A DNA stretch of 32,931 nucleotides from Wenzhouxiangella sp. (GCA_007119095.1 SKQI01000034.1:1-32931), one strand, 5' to 3'; positions 6,792 through 15,547 are shown, numbered from the stretch's first letter. A program made the numbers and translations. The notes: a model not told the origin generated them from the sequence alone.

Positions 6792-7909
6792 CCGACAAGA
6801 ACACCGGCGCCGGCCTGAGAGGCCAATCAGCGGGTCAAACTGCCATCTGCACGGTAGGCGCTGCCGGCAATAGCCTGCGTTATCGCGGTTATGCGGTCGA
6901 TGATCTGGCGGAAAACGCCAGCTTCAACGAGGTGGCTCACCTCGTTCTCAAAGGGCACCTGCCCACCCGTAACGAGCTTGACGCCTATCAAACGCGTCTC
7001 AAGGGCCTGCGCGCATTGCCGCAGGCGCTGAAAGATGTCTTGGAGCGCATTCCAGCTTCGGCCCACCCCATGGATGTGATGCGAACCGGCTGTTCGTTCC
7101 TTGGCAATCTCGAACCCGAGGGCGATTTTGACAACCAGCAGGATGTGGCAGACCGGCTGCTGGCAGTGTTTCCCTCGATTATTACCTATTGGTATCGATA
7201 CAGTCACGAGGGCAAGCGAATCGAGGTTGAAACCGATGACGATGGTATCGGCGGCCATTTCCTTCATCTTCTGCATGGCAAAGCGCCCAGCGACTTGCAT
7301 GCGCGGGTCATGGATGTATCGCTGACCCTCTATGCCGAGCATGAATTCAACGCCTCGACCTTTACCGCGCGTGTCTGTGCATCGACCTTGTCGGACATGC
7401 ATTCCTGCGTCACCGGCGCAATCGGCTCGCTGCGGGGTCCGTTGCATGGCGGTGCCAACGAAATGGCCATGGCCATGATCGAAAAGTACCAGTCGGCCGA
7501 AGAGGCCCAGGCTGATGTGCTGCGCATGCTGGCCGCCAAGGAAAAAATCATGGGCTTTGGTCACGCGGTCTATCGCGAAAAGGACCCGCGTAATGCCATC
7601 ATCCGCGAGTGGTCGCGCAAGTTGGCTGCCGAAGTCAATGATCAGGTGCTGTTCCCGGTTTCCGAGATCATCGAGAAGACCATGTGGGACGAAAAGCGGC
7701 TGTTTGCCAATGCCGATTTCTATCATGCCTCGGCCTATCACTTCATGGGCATCCCGACCGGGTTGTTCACGCCGATTTTCGTCATGTCCCGGGTGACCGG
7801 CTGGGCGGCCCACATCATGGAGCAGCGGTCCAACAACCGGATCATCCGCCCCAGCGCCGACTACACCGGCCCCGAACCGCGCCCGGTCTCCGCGATCTCC
7901 GATCGCTAG
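6788..7909 (+). CDS. prpC: 2-methylcitrate synthase
   Basis: 373 residues. It condenses propionyl-CoA with oxaloacetate to 2-methylcitrate, the first step of the methylcitrate cycle. Citrate synthase family motifs are visible: PLHGGANE with His220, the signature GFGHAVYREKDPR with His259 and NADFY with Asp310, giving the His-His-Asp catalytic set. The short length (citrate synthase GltA is about 430) and the pairing with prpB favour methylcitrate over citrate synthase. Translationally coupled to prpB. The 3' flank holds a long palindromic repeat. Confidence 0.93.
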   Translation: MTDKNTGAGLRGQSAGQTAICTVGAAGNSLRYRGYAVDDLAENASFNEVAHLVLKGHLPTRNELDAYQTRLKGLRALPQALKDVLERIPASAHPMDVMRTGCSFLGNLEPEGDFDNQQDVADRLLAVFPSIITYWYRYSHEGKRIEVETDDDGIGGHFLHLLHGKAPSDLHARVMDVSLTLYAEHEFNASTFTARVCASTLSDMHSCVTGAIGSLRGPLHGGANEMAMAMIEKYQSAEEAQADVLRMLAAKEKIMGFGHAVYREKDPRNAIIREWSRKLAAEVNDQVLFPVSEIIEKTMWDEKRLFANADFYHASAYHFMGIPTGLFTPIFVMSRVTGWAAHIMEQRSNNRIIRPSADYTGPEPRPVSAISDR

Positions 7910-7916
7910 GCTTAGG

Positions 7917-8056
7917 GCTCTCGCGAAGGCGCCAAGGCGCCAGGAAAAACTCTGGAACCACCGAAGACACCGAAGGAAAGCATTGCTTTTTCGGTGCCTT
8001 CGGTGGTTTCGATGGTTTGCTGTTTTTTCTTTGCGCCTCTGCGTTTTGGCGAGAGC
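7917..8056. repeat. 140-bp imperfect palindromic element (REP/MITE-like)
   Basis: The outer arms begin GCTCTCGC (7917-7924) and end GCGAGAGC (8049-8056). The inner arms ACCACCGAAGACACCGAAG (from 7957) pair with TTCGGTGCCTTCGGTGGT (up to 8007), with an ATT loop at 7982-7984. The arms carry short repeated units of the kinds AAGGCGCC and ACACCGAAG. This is the look of non-coding palindromic repeats scattered in many proteobacterial genomes. It lies between two convergent genes and could fold into a bidirectional terminator. It carries no coding capacity. Confidence 0.75.
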
Positions 8057-8064
8057 AACAGAAG

Positions 8065-8670
8065 TTAGTTGCTGCGGCGGGTCATGGCGGCGGTGAGGAT
8101 CAGGCGTACTGCATCTTCGAAGGGCATGTCGATCGGTTCACACCATTCCCGCGGCACGAAGATCGTGTAGCCGGCGATCTGGTAGCTGAGCGGCAAATAG
8201 ACCGCCACTTCCCCCTCCTTGCCGAAGGGCAGGGTATCGAAGTCTTCGCGGGTGATGAAACCCAGCACCGACAGCTTCAAATCCGGATGGCGGACCATGA
8301 CAACCTGATTGAAGCGCTCGCCGTTGTCACCCGAAAAATATTCGACAAAATCCTTGGTTGCACGGTAAACCGATTTGACTACCGGCATGCGGTCAAGGAT
8401 GGCCTCGCCGAAATCAATCAGTTTGCGAAACAGATAAACCTGGCTGAGCAGACCGATCAGCATGACGGCTGCAACACCGACCACGAAGCCCATGCCGCGG
8501 ATATACCAGGATTCGGGCAGCACCCATTGCAGCATCCTGCCAAAGCCATCCTCTGCCAGCCCGGCCAGCCACAGCACGATGATCAGGGTCAGCGCGATCG
8601 GTATGATCGTCGCCAGGCCCTTGAAAAACAGGCGCAGCAGCGCGGTGACCGATGGGTGCTCAGAGCTCAT
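8065..8670 (-). CDS. DUF502 family membrane protein
   Basis: 201 residues, the usual length of DUF502. Two N-terminal membrane segments (about residues 15-38, GLATIIPIALTLIIVLWLAG, and 58-76) are followed by the family-typical PVVKSVYRATKDFVEYFSG and a soluble C-terminal domain containing TLPFGKEGEVAVYLP. The function of DUF502 is not established. It starts inside the last bases of the PspB-like gene (11-bp overlap), so the two are probably made together. No clear Shine-Dalgarno, in keeping with coupling. Confidence 0.88.
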   Translation of the reverse strand: MSSEHPSVTALLRLFFKGLATIIPIALTLIIVLWLAGLAEDGFGRMLQWVLPESWYIRGMGFVVGVAAVMLIGLLSQVYLFRKLIDFGEAILDRMPVVKSVYRATKDFVEYFSGDNGERFNQVVMVRHPDLKLSVLGFITREDFDTLPFGKEGEVAVYLPLSYQIAGYTIFVPREWCEPIDMPFEDAVRLILTAAMTRRSN

Positions 8671-8869
8671 CGATCTTGCGACGAAGCTGGTCTCGCTGAT
8701 CGGTGACGATCCGCTCCAGGGTTTCTATCCGTTCACGGAACTCGGACTCGATCCGATCCAGGCGTTCCGTGTCGCTGGCGCCACGCCGGTGCGCATCGAA
8801 CCAGGCTTTGGCGATGGCTACAACGCCGAGGATGGCTGCAATTGCGACCATGGCGGAAAAAACGTTCAT
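8660..8869 (-). CDS. Small membrane protein, PspB-like
   Basis: 69 residues. One N-terminal membrane helix (about 4-22, SAMVAIAAILGVVAIAKAW) is followed by charged sequence with a heptad-like coiled coil (DTERLDRIESEFRERIETLERIV). Architecture and the tail pattern resemble phage-shock PspB, whose C-terminal leucine-rich helix binds PspC, but similarity is of a general kind and no pspA or pspC is nearby. A strong GGAGG Shine-Dalgarno precedes the ATG. It overlaps DUF502 downstream. It could also be an unrelated short coiled-coil membrane protein. Confidence 0.7.
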   Translation of the reverse strand: MNVFSAMVAIAAILGVVAIAKAWFDAHRRGASDTERLDRIESEFRERIETLERIVTDQRDQLRRKIDEL

Positions 8870-8884
8870 CTCGGCCTCCGGGTG

Positions 8885-9955
8885 TCAGGGCAGGGTTTCA
8901 GGCAGTTCGGCACCGTCTTCGCCATGCTGCTGGCGGCGACGCTGGTCAAGGCTGATGCGTTCCATCAGGTAACACAGACAATCCTGGCGCACGATGTGTT
9001 CATCGGTGGTCAGCATGGCCGGCATCAGCGGTCGGTTGGTGACGATTTCACCATTAGTGAAGGCAAAGCAATCATCGGACAAGTCATGACCGTCATGGCT
9101 GACGGCGCGCAGTGGGCGGGCGTGGCCGTTGACCGTGGTCGCCAGCCGTGTCCCTGGCGGCATTTCGCGAAAATTCAGCAGGTCCAGGTCGGGTTTGAAG
9201 TGCAAGTCGCGCGCCCGCGGCGAGAAACTGAAGTCGACCGCCTCATCAACCGTGACCGTTGCCACCATGCGGAACAACTCGAGGTCTTCTGGGGCCGGAA
9301 GCTGATCTGGCAGGGCTTCCAGATTGAGTACGCTTTCCAGGTAGGCGAGGGCATGGTCGGTGCCACCAACCTGGGCGGCAAGGCCACACTCAAGCGTAAC
9401 AGCCGGGCAGAACTCGCCGAAGGCCATGGACTGCACGCCCTTGGGCTCGGTGAAGTAGATGACGGTGCGGGAGAACAGCGCCGCAAGTTGCAGTCTTTTC
9501 GCTTCAATGCGATTGACCGCGGCATAGTGGGGGTTCTGGCCGGTATTGTTGTGAATGTCGATACTGGCAAATGGCTTGAGCTTGCGAACATGATCAGTAA
9601 TGGCTGAACACAGCTCGTGCCAGATGGTCTGTTGGCCGGCGGCCCCGGGCCAGCAGCGATTGAAGTCCGGCTGGTCAGCCAGTCTGCGTTGTCCCCGGGC
9701 CGCCGCTCTGACGTTGGCGATGAACAGGATCAGGCTACGGGGCAGCGGGTCTCGTGCGTAGCGTCCCTTCAGCAGACGTCTGATGGCCTCCCAGCCCGAT
9801 ACCTCGTTGCCATGCTGCAGCACGGAAACAAACAGCGGTTGTGGGCGCCTGCCAGGTAAATGGATCAGCGTCGGCCCATCTAGATGGGCGGATAATTCCG
9901 TGGCAGGCAAATCCAGAATGCCCGCCGGCAAATGGTCGAGGATGACCGGTTTCAT
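8885..9955 (-). CDS. Succinylglutamate desuccinylase/aspartoacylase-type M14 metallohydrolase
   Basis: 356 residues. Zinc site residues of the AstE/AspA family are visible: His48 and Glu51 in LQHGNEVSG, and His135 in SIDIHNNTG. The substrate-loop motif NVRAAARGQR...DFNRCWPG (about 81-104) and the general-base glutamate Glu189 in AVTLECGL are also present, so the enzyme should be active. Family members remove acyl groups from amino-acid derivatives. No arginine succinyltransferase genes are nearby, so a true AstE role is unlikely from context and the substrate is unknown. It ends 15 bp before the PspB-like start and probably leads this three-gene minus-strand unit. Confidence 0.83.
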   Translation of the reverse strand: MKPVILDHLPAGILDLPATELSAHLDGPTLIHLPGRRPQPLFVSVLQHGNEVSGWEAIRRLLKGRYARDPLPRSLILFIANVRAAARGQRRLADQPDFNRCWPGAAGQQTIWHELCSAITDHVRKLKPFASIDIHNNTGQNPHYAAVNRIEAKRLQLAALFSRTVIYFTEPKGVQSMAFGEFCPAVTLECGLAAQVGGTDHALAYLESVLNLEALPDQLPAPEDLELFRMVATVTVDEAVDFSFSPRARDLHFKPDLDLLNFREMPPGTRLATTVNGHARPLRAVSHDGHDLSDDCFAFTNGEIVTNRPLMPAMLTTDEHIVRQDCLCYLMERISLDQRRRQQHGEDGAELPETLP

Positions 9956-9984
9956 GTGTCAATCCGTTGGAGAATCCTTATAAC
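9956..9984 (+). promoter_or_regulatory. Candidate promoter of the Gld-like ABC operon
   Basis: GTGTCA (9956-9961, 4/6 to TTGACA), 17-bp spacer, TATAAC (9979-9984, 5/6 to TATAAT). It would give a leader of about 110 bases before the ATG at 10104. It sits directly against the start of the divergent M14 gene. Confidence 0.45.
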
Positions 9985-10103
9985 CTAACCGCTTTCGCCG
10001 CTGGTTGGAAGTTTATCCGCGATGGGCTGGTCCAGCCTTGAAAAAATTGCGTACGACCCCAAGTCCGGCGTGGGGTGGAGAGCGTATTCCGAACCAGAGA
10101 AAA

Positions 10104-11033
10104 ATGCCAATGATCGAAGCAAAATCGCTGACTCGACGCTATGGACCGCTGGTTGCGGTCGACCGCATTTCCTTTTCCGTCGAGCCGGGCACGGTGCTCG
10201 GTTTTCTCGGGCCCAATGGTGCGGGCAAATCGACCACCATGAAGATGCTTACCGGATTTCTCGCGCCCACCGACGGCACGGCAGTCATTCATGGGCACGA
10301 TATCCGCACTGACTCCCTGGCTGCCCGTCGCAAGATTGGCTATCTGCCGGAAGGTGCGCCGCTGTATGGAGAGCTCAGCGTTGAGCGTTTCCTGCGATTT
10401 GTCGCAGAAGCCCGCGGTTTTCGCGGCACCGATGTGGGCCAGCGAGTCAATTCGGCCGCTGACCGGTTGAGCCTGGGCGAAGTGATGGGGCAAACCATCG
10501 AGACCTTGTCGAAAGGCTTCAAACGGCGGGTGGGTCTGGCCCAGGCCATCTTGCACGATCCGCCGGTTCTGGTGCTGGACGAGCCCACCGATGGTCTTGA
10601 TCCAAATCAGAAGCACGAGGTGCGCCGTCTGATCGGCGACATGGCTGCCGACAAGATCATCGTCATCTCCACCCACATCCTCGAGGAAGTCGACGCCTTG
10701 TGTAGCCGCGCGATGATCATCGCGCGTGGCCGCTTGCTGGCCGACGACACGCCAGCTGGCCTGCTTGCGCGGTCGCGCTATCACAATGCAATCACCCTGA
10801 CGCTGGACGACCTCGAAACAGCGGCATCGCGGCTGGGTGCACTGATCGAGTCGCGTGAGGTCGAGGTGCGCCGGGGCAAGTTGACGGTATTCCCATCCAG
10901 TCAGGGCAACCTGTTCGAGGCCGTCACCAGGACGATCCAGGCCGAAGGCTGGCAGGTCGACCAGCTGCAGCTGGAAGGTGGCCGTCTGGATGAGGTGTTC
11001 CGAACCGTGACCGACAATGCGGAGGCAGCCTGA
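10104..11033 (+). CDS. ABC transporter ATP-binding protein, GldA-like
   Basis: 309 residues from ATG at 10104 (a second ATG at 10110 is possible). Walker A GPNGAGKS is at 36-43, the signature region LSKGFKRRVGLAQA has the relaxed form common in GldA/CcmA-type ATPases, and Walker B/D-loop are VLVLDEPTDGLDP. A C-terminal extension of about 90 residues follows the ATPase core, as in DrrA/GldA-type subunits. It energises the permease encoded next. The frame is open upstream to 10005, but that extension lacks family sequence. The stop overlaps the start of the permease gene by one base. Confidence 0.9.
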   Translation: MPMIEAKSLTRRYGPLVAVDRISFSVEPGTVLGFLGPNGAGKSTTMKMLTGFLAPTDGTAVIHGHDIRTDSLAARRKIGYLPEGAPLYGELSVERFLRFVAEARGFRGTDVGQRVNSAADRLSLGEVMGQTIETLSKGFKRRVGLAQAILHDPPVLVLDEPTDGLDPNQKHEVRRLIGDMAADKIIVISTHILEEVDALCSRAMIIARGRLLADDTPAGLLARSRYHNAITLTLDDLETAASRLGALIESREVEVRRGKLTVFPSSQGNLFEAVTRTIQAEGWQVDQLQLEGGRLDEVFRTVTDNAEAA

Positions 11034-11767
11034 TGGGTAGTCTGGGAGTCATTCTGCGCCGCGAGCTGGCCAGCTATTTCGCAACGCCGGTTGCCTACGT
11101 CTTTATCGTCATTTACCTGCTGATGTCGGCGGCTTTCACCTTTTACCTGGGGGGCTTCTATGAACGAGAAATTGCCGACCTGGAGCCATTTTTCCGCTTT
11201 CATCCCTGGTTGTATCTGTTCCTGGTGCCGGCAATCGGCATGCGTCTTTGGGCAGAGGAGCGCAAGTACGGCACTGTTGAACTGCTACTGACACTGCCGA
11301 TTACGCCAACTGAAGCTGTGCTGGGAAAGTTTCTTGCGGCCTGGCTGTTCATTGGTCTGGGGCTGCTGCTGACGTTCCCGATCTGGATAACCGTGAACGT
11401 GCTTGGCAACCCGGATAACGGCGTTATCCTCGCGGCCTACCTGGGTAGCTGGTTGATGGCAGGTGGATTCCTGGCAATCAGCGCTTGTTTGTCCGCGGCA
11501 ACGCGAAATCAGGTGGTTGCTTTCATTCTGGCCGTGGTGGTCTGCTTCCTGTTTCTGCTGTCGGGCCTGCCAATGGTGCTGGATGTGTTCCGGGGCTGGT
11601 TGCCTCAGACCATGGTTGACGGCATTGCCAACCTGAGTTTCCTGGTCCACTACTCGTCGCTGTCGCGCGGGGTGATCGACCTGCGAGACCTGATTTATTT
11701 CGCCCTGGTCATCAGTTTCTGGCTGGTGGCCAACCGCATCGTTCTTGAATTGAAGAAGGCAGATTGA
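11033..11767 (+). CDS. ABC-2 type permease, GldF-like
   Basis: 244 residues with six predicted membrane segments. The first is at about 18-40 (VAYVFIVIYLLMSAAFTFYL) and the last near the C-terminus. The motif RLWAEERKYGTVELLLTLP after the second segment is the classic ABC-2 permease feature (EERxxGTxExLxxxP). It is the membrane partner of the preceding ATPase. The start overlaps the ATPase stop by one base and the stop overlaps the next gene's ATG by one base, showing an operon with fixed stoichiometry. Confidence 0.92.
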   Translation: MGSLGVILRRELASYFATPVAYVFIVIYLLMSAAFTFYLGGFYEREIADLEPFFRFHPWLYLFLVPAIGMRLWAEERKYGTVELLLTLPITPTEAVLGKFLAAWLFIGLGLLLTFPIWITVNVLGNPDNGVILAAYLGSWLMAGGFLAISACLSAATRNQVVAFILAVVVCFLFLLSGLPMVLDVFRGWLPQTMVDGIANLSFLVHYSSLSRGVIDLRDLIYFALVISFWLVANRIVLELKKAD

Positions 11768-13617
11768 TGACGAAGAATAACTGGTACTCGGGCGGCGCCC
11801 TGGTCCTGCTGGCCGTCCTCTTTTTGTCGCTGACCATGCTGTCTGCAAACTTGCTGACCGGCGCCAGGGTCGACTTGACCGAAAACCGGCTGTACACGCT
11901 GAGCAGCGGCACGGTCAATCTGATTCGAGCGATCGAAGAACCCATCACCCTCGACTTTTATTTCAGCGAGGATGCCAGCAGCGATCTGCCCCAGGTTCGC
12001 AACTTTGCCCGGCGGGTTGAAGAGTTGCTGAGTGAGATGGCACGCCGATCCAACGGCGGCCTGCAGGTGCGTCGCATTGATCCGCGACCTTTCTCCGAAG
12101 AGGAAGACCAGGCCGCGCGCTTTGGCCTGGAGTCAGTGCCGGTAGGGCGGGCTGGCGACACGCTGTATCTTGGCATTGTCGGCACCAACCTGCTTGACGG
12201 CCTCGAGGTGCTGCCATTTATCTCTCCGGCACGGGAAGCTTTCCTGGAGTACGAGTTGGCACGCATGATCTTCGCCTTGTCGCGTCCGGATCGCCCTCGA
12301 GTCGGTCTGTTGACGGGGCTACCCATGGATGGTGGCTTCGATATGCAGACAGGCCAGCGACGCGAGCCCTGGGTGATCTACGATCAGATTGATCAGATGT
12401 TCGAAATCGAACGCATCAGTCGCAGTGCCAGTGCGGTTCCCGACGGAATCGACGCACTGGTGCTGGTGCATCCGCGCGAGCTCGACGATGAGCTGCTTGC
12501 CGATATCGATCGTTTCGTGCTTGACGGTGGTCGTCTGCTTGCTTTCGTCGACCCGCTGGCCGAGGCAGACACCGGCCCTGATCCCAGTGATCCGATGTCG
12601 GCCCTGACCGCAGATCGCTATTCCAGCCTGGAACCGTTGTTTAGTGCCTGGGGGCTGAAGTTCGAGCCCCAGCGCTTCGTCGCAGATCTTGGCCAGGCTC
12701 TGGAGGTGAGTATGCAGCAGGGGCGCACAACCGTACGACACCCGGCAATTATCGGCGTCACCAGAGGGCGGATGAACCCTGACGATGTCACCACCGGCGA
12801 GCTTGATACCGTCAATCTAGCCAGCGCTGGCGCGCTGAGTCTTGATGAAGATAGCCGGCTATCGATCGAACCGTTAATGATGTCCAGTAGCCAGGCGGGG
12901 ATGCTTGATGCCGAGCGCCTGCGTTTCCTGGGGGATCCCAGCGAGCTGGCAGCAGAGATGGCCGCGACGGGAGAGAATTACATTCTGGCGGCGCGCTTGT
13001 CGGGGCCGGTGTCAAGCGCTTTTCCGGAGCAGAACGGCGATCAATCCACCGACATCAACGTCATTGTGGTCGCTGATACCGATTTGTTGTCTGATCGGTT
13101 CTGGGTACAGCAGCAGCGTTTCTTTGGCACCGTGCTGCTGGAGCCTTTTGCCAGCAATGGCGATTTTGTCATCAACGCCATTGACAATCTGCTCGGCAAC
13201 GCTGATCTGATCAGCGTGCGTAGTCGCGGTGTGTCGAGCAGGCCCTTCGTACTGGTCGACGAGTTGCGACGCGAAGCGGAACAACGCCTGCGAGCAACGG
13301 AACAGCGGCTGGAAGCTGAGTTGGCTGAAACCGAGCGTCGGCTGAACGATTTGCAGCAGGCCAGGGGCGATACAGACCTGACTGTCTTGAGCCCGGAGCA
13401 GGAGGCGGAGATCGACCGTTTCATGGAACAGCGCCTGGACATCCGGCGCCAGCTCAGGCAGGTGCGTCGCGACCTGGATCGTGATATCGAAGCCCTGGGC
13501 ACGCGGGTCAAAATGATCAACATTTTCCTGATGCCGTTGTTGGTAACGGTTTTCGCGCTCTGGCTGGGTTGGTGTCGACGGCAGCAGATGCAGAAGCGGC
13601 AGGGGGCGGCAACATGA
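11767..13617 (+). CDS. GldG-family ABC transport auxiliary protein
   Basis: 616 residues from ATG at 11767. A membrane helix at about 8-30 is followed by a large extracytoplasmic part with features of GldG: LTENRLYTLSSGTVNLI early, RPRVGLLTGLPMDG in the middle, and IDALVLVHPREL. Near the C-terminus a long charged coiled coil (about 510-590, rich in RLRATEQRLEAELAE-type repeats) precedes a second membrane helix. GldG works with GldA/GldF in Bacteroidetes gliding, but proteobacteria carry such operons without gliding, and the cargo is unknown. It overlaps both neighbours (TTGATG at the start, ATGA at the end). Confidence 0.88.
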   Translation: MTKNNWYSGGALVLLAVLFLSLTMLSANLLTGARVDLTENRLYTLSSGTVNLIRAIEEPITLDFYFSEDASSDLPQVRNFARRVEELLSEMARRSNGGLQVRRIDPRPFSEEEDQAARFGLESVPVGRAGDTLYLGIVGTNLLDGLEVLPFISPAREAFLEYELARMIFALSRPDRPRVGLLTGLPMDGGFDMQTGQRREPWVIYDQIDQMFEIERISRSASAVPDGIDALVLVHPRELDDELLADIDRFVLDGGRLLAFVDPLAEADTGPDPSDPMSALTADRYSSLEPLFSAWGLKFEPQRFVADLGQALEVSMQQGRTTVRHPAIIGVTRGRMNPDDVTTGELDTVNLASAGALSLDEDSRLSIEPLMMSSSQAGMLDAERLRFLGDPSELAAEMAATGENYILAARLSGPVSSAFPEQNGDQSTDINVIVVADTDLLSDRFWVQQQRFFGTVLLEPFASNGDFVINAIDNLLGNADLISVRSRGVSSRPFVLVDELRREAEQRLRATEQRLEAELAETERRLNDLQQARGDTDLTVLSPEQEAEIDRFMEQRLDIRRQLRQVRRDLDRDIEALGTRVKMINIFLMPLLVTVFALWLGWCRRQQMQKRQGAAT

Positions 13618-14651
13618 CAGCGCGCGGCATCCTGGCCCTTGGGGTATTGACCCTGGTCGCCCTGACACTGGCGCTGATTCTGGGGCGACCCGACTCCAGC
13701 AGCGAGCCAGTTGAAAGTCAGCCTCTGGTTCCTGGCCTCCGTGATCTCATCAACGAGGTGTCGGCCGTGGATGTGCTCGACGCAGATGGCGCGGCGCTGG
13801 TTTCATTGCGGCGCGACCGAGACCGTTGGCGGGTGCTGGAAAAAGCCGGCTACGAAGCGGACTTTGCCCTGGTCCATGATCTGCTTAGAGACCTTGCCTC
13901 AGGCCGCCGCCTGGAAGCGCGTACCAGCAATCCGGACTGGTACGAACGCCTGGGCGTTTCAGACCCGGGTCAGGGCAGCTCCGGCATCGCCCTGAGATTC
14001 CCGGACTCCGGGCTCCCTGGTCTGCTGATCGGCAACCTTGACAACACGGAATCAGGGCGCTTCGTCCGCCTTGAGGGAGAGTCACAAACCTGGCTGTCCG
14101 ACCGGCGACTGGATCTGCCCGCCACTACCTTGGGCTGGCTGGAGCGGGCAGTAATGGATATCCCGGCCAGTGAGCTTCGGGAGGTGACCCTTCGTCATCC
14201 GGATGGTGATTTCGTCCAACTCCGGGCTGCCAGCGATGATGGTGAGGATTGGGTGCTGATGAACGTTCCCGAGGGTCGTGAAGCTGTCCAGATGTGGCAG
14301 CTCAGACCGATAGCCAACGGCCTGGCGAACCTGAACCTGGAAGGCGTCCGAGCACACCAACAGGTGCCTGCCGATGCTGTCCGCGCACTTTACGTCACCC
14401 GTGATGGGCTGAATTTCGTTGCCAGCCTGTTCCAGGACGAGGACGGTCGCTGGGTGCACTTCACGGTCAGCGCGGAAGTTGCCGCGACCGGTGATGGCGA
14501 CCCTGAGCCTGCTCAGGAAGACACCGAAGCCCTTGCCAATGCAACGGCAGTCGATGCGCGTCTCAATCCATGGCAGTTTCGCGTTTCGGAGCGCAAGTTC
14601 GAGAACATGACCCGGCGCCTGGAGGAGCTGCTCACGCCGGAGGAGGCTTGA
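13614..14651 (+). CDS. DUF4340 domain protein, last gene of the Gld-like operon
   Basis: 345 residues. An N-terminal membrane helix or signal anchor (about 6-24, ILALGVLTLVALTLALILG) is followed by a soluble extracytoplasmic domain. DUF4340-like features include RDRWRVLEKAGYEAD and SNPDWYERLGVSDP. DUF4340 proteins are regularly encoded after GldG-like proteins, and they are thought to be part of the same envelope complex; no activity is known. The start overlaps the gldG-like stop (ATGA). The last 20 bp overlap the 3' end of oxyR on the other strand. Confidence 0.85.
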   Translation: MTARGILALGVLTLVALTLALILGRPDSSSEPVESQPLVPGLRDLINEVSAVDVLDADGAALVSLRRDRDRWRVLEKAGYEADFALVHDLLRDLASGRRLEARTSNPDWYERLGVSDPGQGSSGIALRFPDSGLPGLLIGNLDNTESGRFVRLEGESQTWLSDRRLDLPATTLGWLERAVMDIPASELREVTLRHPDGDFVQLRAASDDGEDWVLMNVPEGREAVQMWQLRPIANGLANLNLEGVRAHQQVPADAVRALYVTRDGLNFVASLFQDEDGRWVHFTVSAEVAATGDGDPEPAQEDTEALANATAVDARLNPWQFRVSERKFENMTRRLEELLTPEEA

Positions 14652-15543
14652 GCAGTTCTTCATCCAAAGCGCTGAAGATATCCGCAATTTGTGCAATGAA
14701 CCCCTGCAAAGCGGACGTTTTTCGCCAAACCATGGCGATAGTGCGGCGCGGGCCTGGCTCACGAAAAGGCCGCACGACCAGGTTTTCGGTGGGGGCCACT
14801 GGCGGCTTGATGGCCAGGGTGGGCATCAAGGTGATACCGGTGTTGGCTGCAACCATCTGACGCAGCGTCTCCATGCTGGTTGCATGGAAATCGAGCTTTT
14901 CGTGCGCGCCGGTCATATGACAGACCTCCAGCGCCTGGTCGCGCAGACAGTGGCCGTCTTCCAGCAGCAATAATTCTTGCTGTTCAAGGTCTTGCAGGTC
15001 GATGAAGGCTTTTGATGCCAGCGGGTGCTGCTCTGGCATGGCAACGACAAAAGGCTCTTCGAAAAGCGCCTGACAGACGAGACGGTCGTCCGGGATTGGC
15101 ATGGCCAGCAGCGCTGCATCCAGTGAGCCGCGTTCCAGCATGTCGATAATGTCCTCTGTCTTTTCCTCGAACAATCGCAGGGTCAAGCGCGGGAAGCGCC
15201 GTCGAATCTCCGGAATGACGTGTGGCAACAGGTAAGGCGCCAAGGTCGGAAAGATACCGAGCCTCAAAGTGCCGGAATCCGGATCCCGCGAGCGACGGGC
15301 AATCGAGCGCATCGCCTCGATGTCATTGAGAATGGATCGGCCGCGCTGGACAATCTCCTCACCAATCGGGGTCAGCATGACCTGACGCGGAGAGCGCTCC
15401 ACCAGCTGCACGCCAAGTTCTTCCTCCAACTTGCGTATCTGCGTGCTCAGGGTCGGTTGACTGACATAGCATTGCTCAGCAGCTTTGCTGAAGTGCCTGA
15501 CATCAGCCAGCGTGACCAGATATTGGATGGCGCGAAAGTTCAT
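14632..15543 (-). CDS. oxyR: Hydrogen peroxide-sensing LysR regulator OxyR
   Basis: 303 residues, same length class as E. coli OxyR. The N-terminal winged helix-turn-helix is at about 1-60 (RHFSKAAEQCYVSQPTLSTQ). The redox-active cysteines are at exactly positions 199 and 208 in LEDGHCLRDQALEVC, as in E. coli, followed by the conserved region ATSMETLRQMVAANTGITLMP. Oxidation by peroxide forms the 199-208 disulfide and switches on target genes; ahpC and ahpD stand 720 bp away on the opposite strand. A Fur-box-like palindrome lies five bases before the ATG. The 3' end overlaps the DUF4340 gene. Confidence 0.96.
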   Translation of the reverse strand: MNFRAIQYLVTLADVRHFSKAAEQCYVSQPTLSTQIRKLEEELGVQLVERSPRQVMLTPIGEEIVQRGRSILNDIEAMRSIARRSRDPDSGTLRLGIFPTLAPYLLPHVIPEIRRRFPRLTLRLFEEKTEDIIDMLERGSLDAALLAMPIPDDRLVCQALFEEPFVVAMPEQHPLASKAFIDLQDLEQQELLLLEDGHCLRDQALEVCHMTGAHEKLDFHATSMETLRQMVAANTGITLMPTLAIKPPVAPTENLVVRPFREPGPRRTIAMVWRKTSALQGFIAQIADIFSALDEELLKPPPA

Positions 15544-15547
15544 TGCC

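Noticed and set aside
9978..10784. A 268-residue minus-strand frame over the ABC ATPase gene
   Set aside because: It is antisense to a clear Walker A/Walker B ATPase and shows no motifs.
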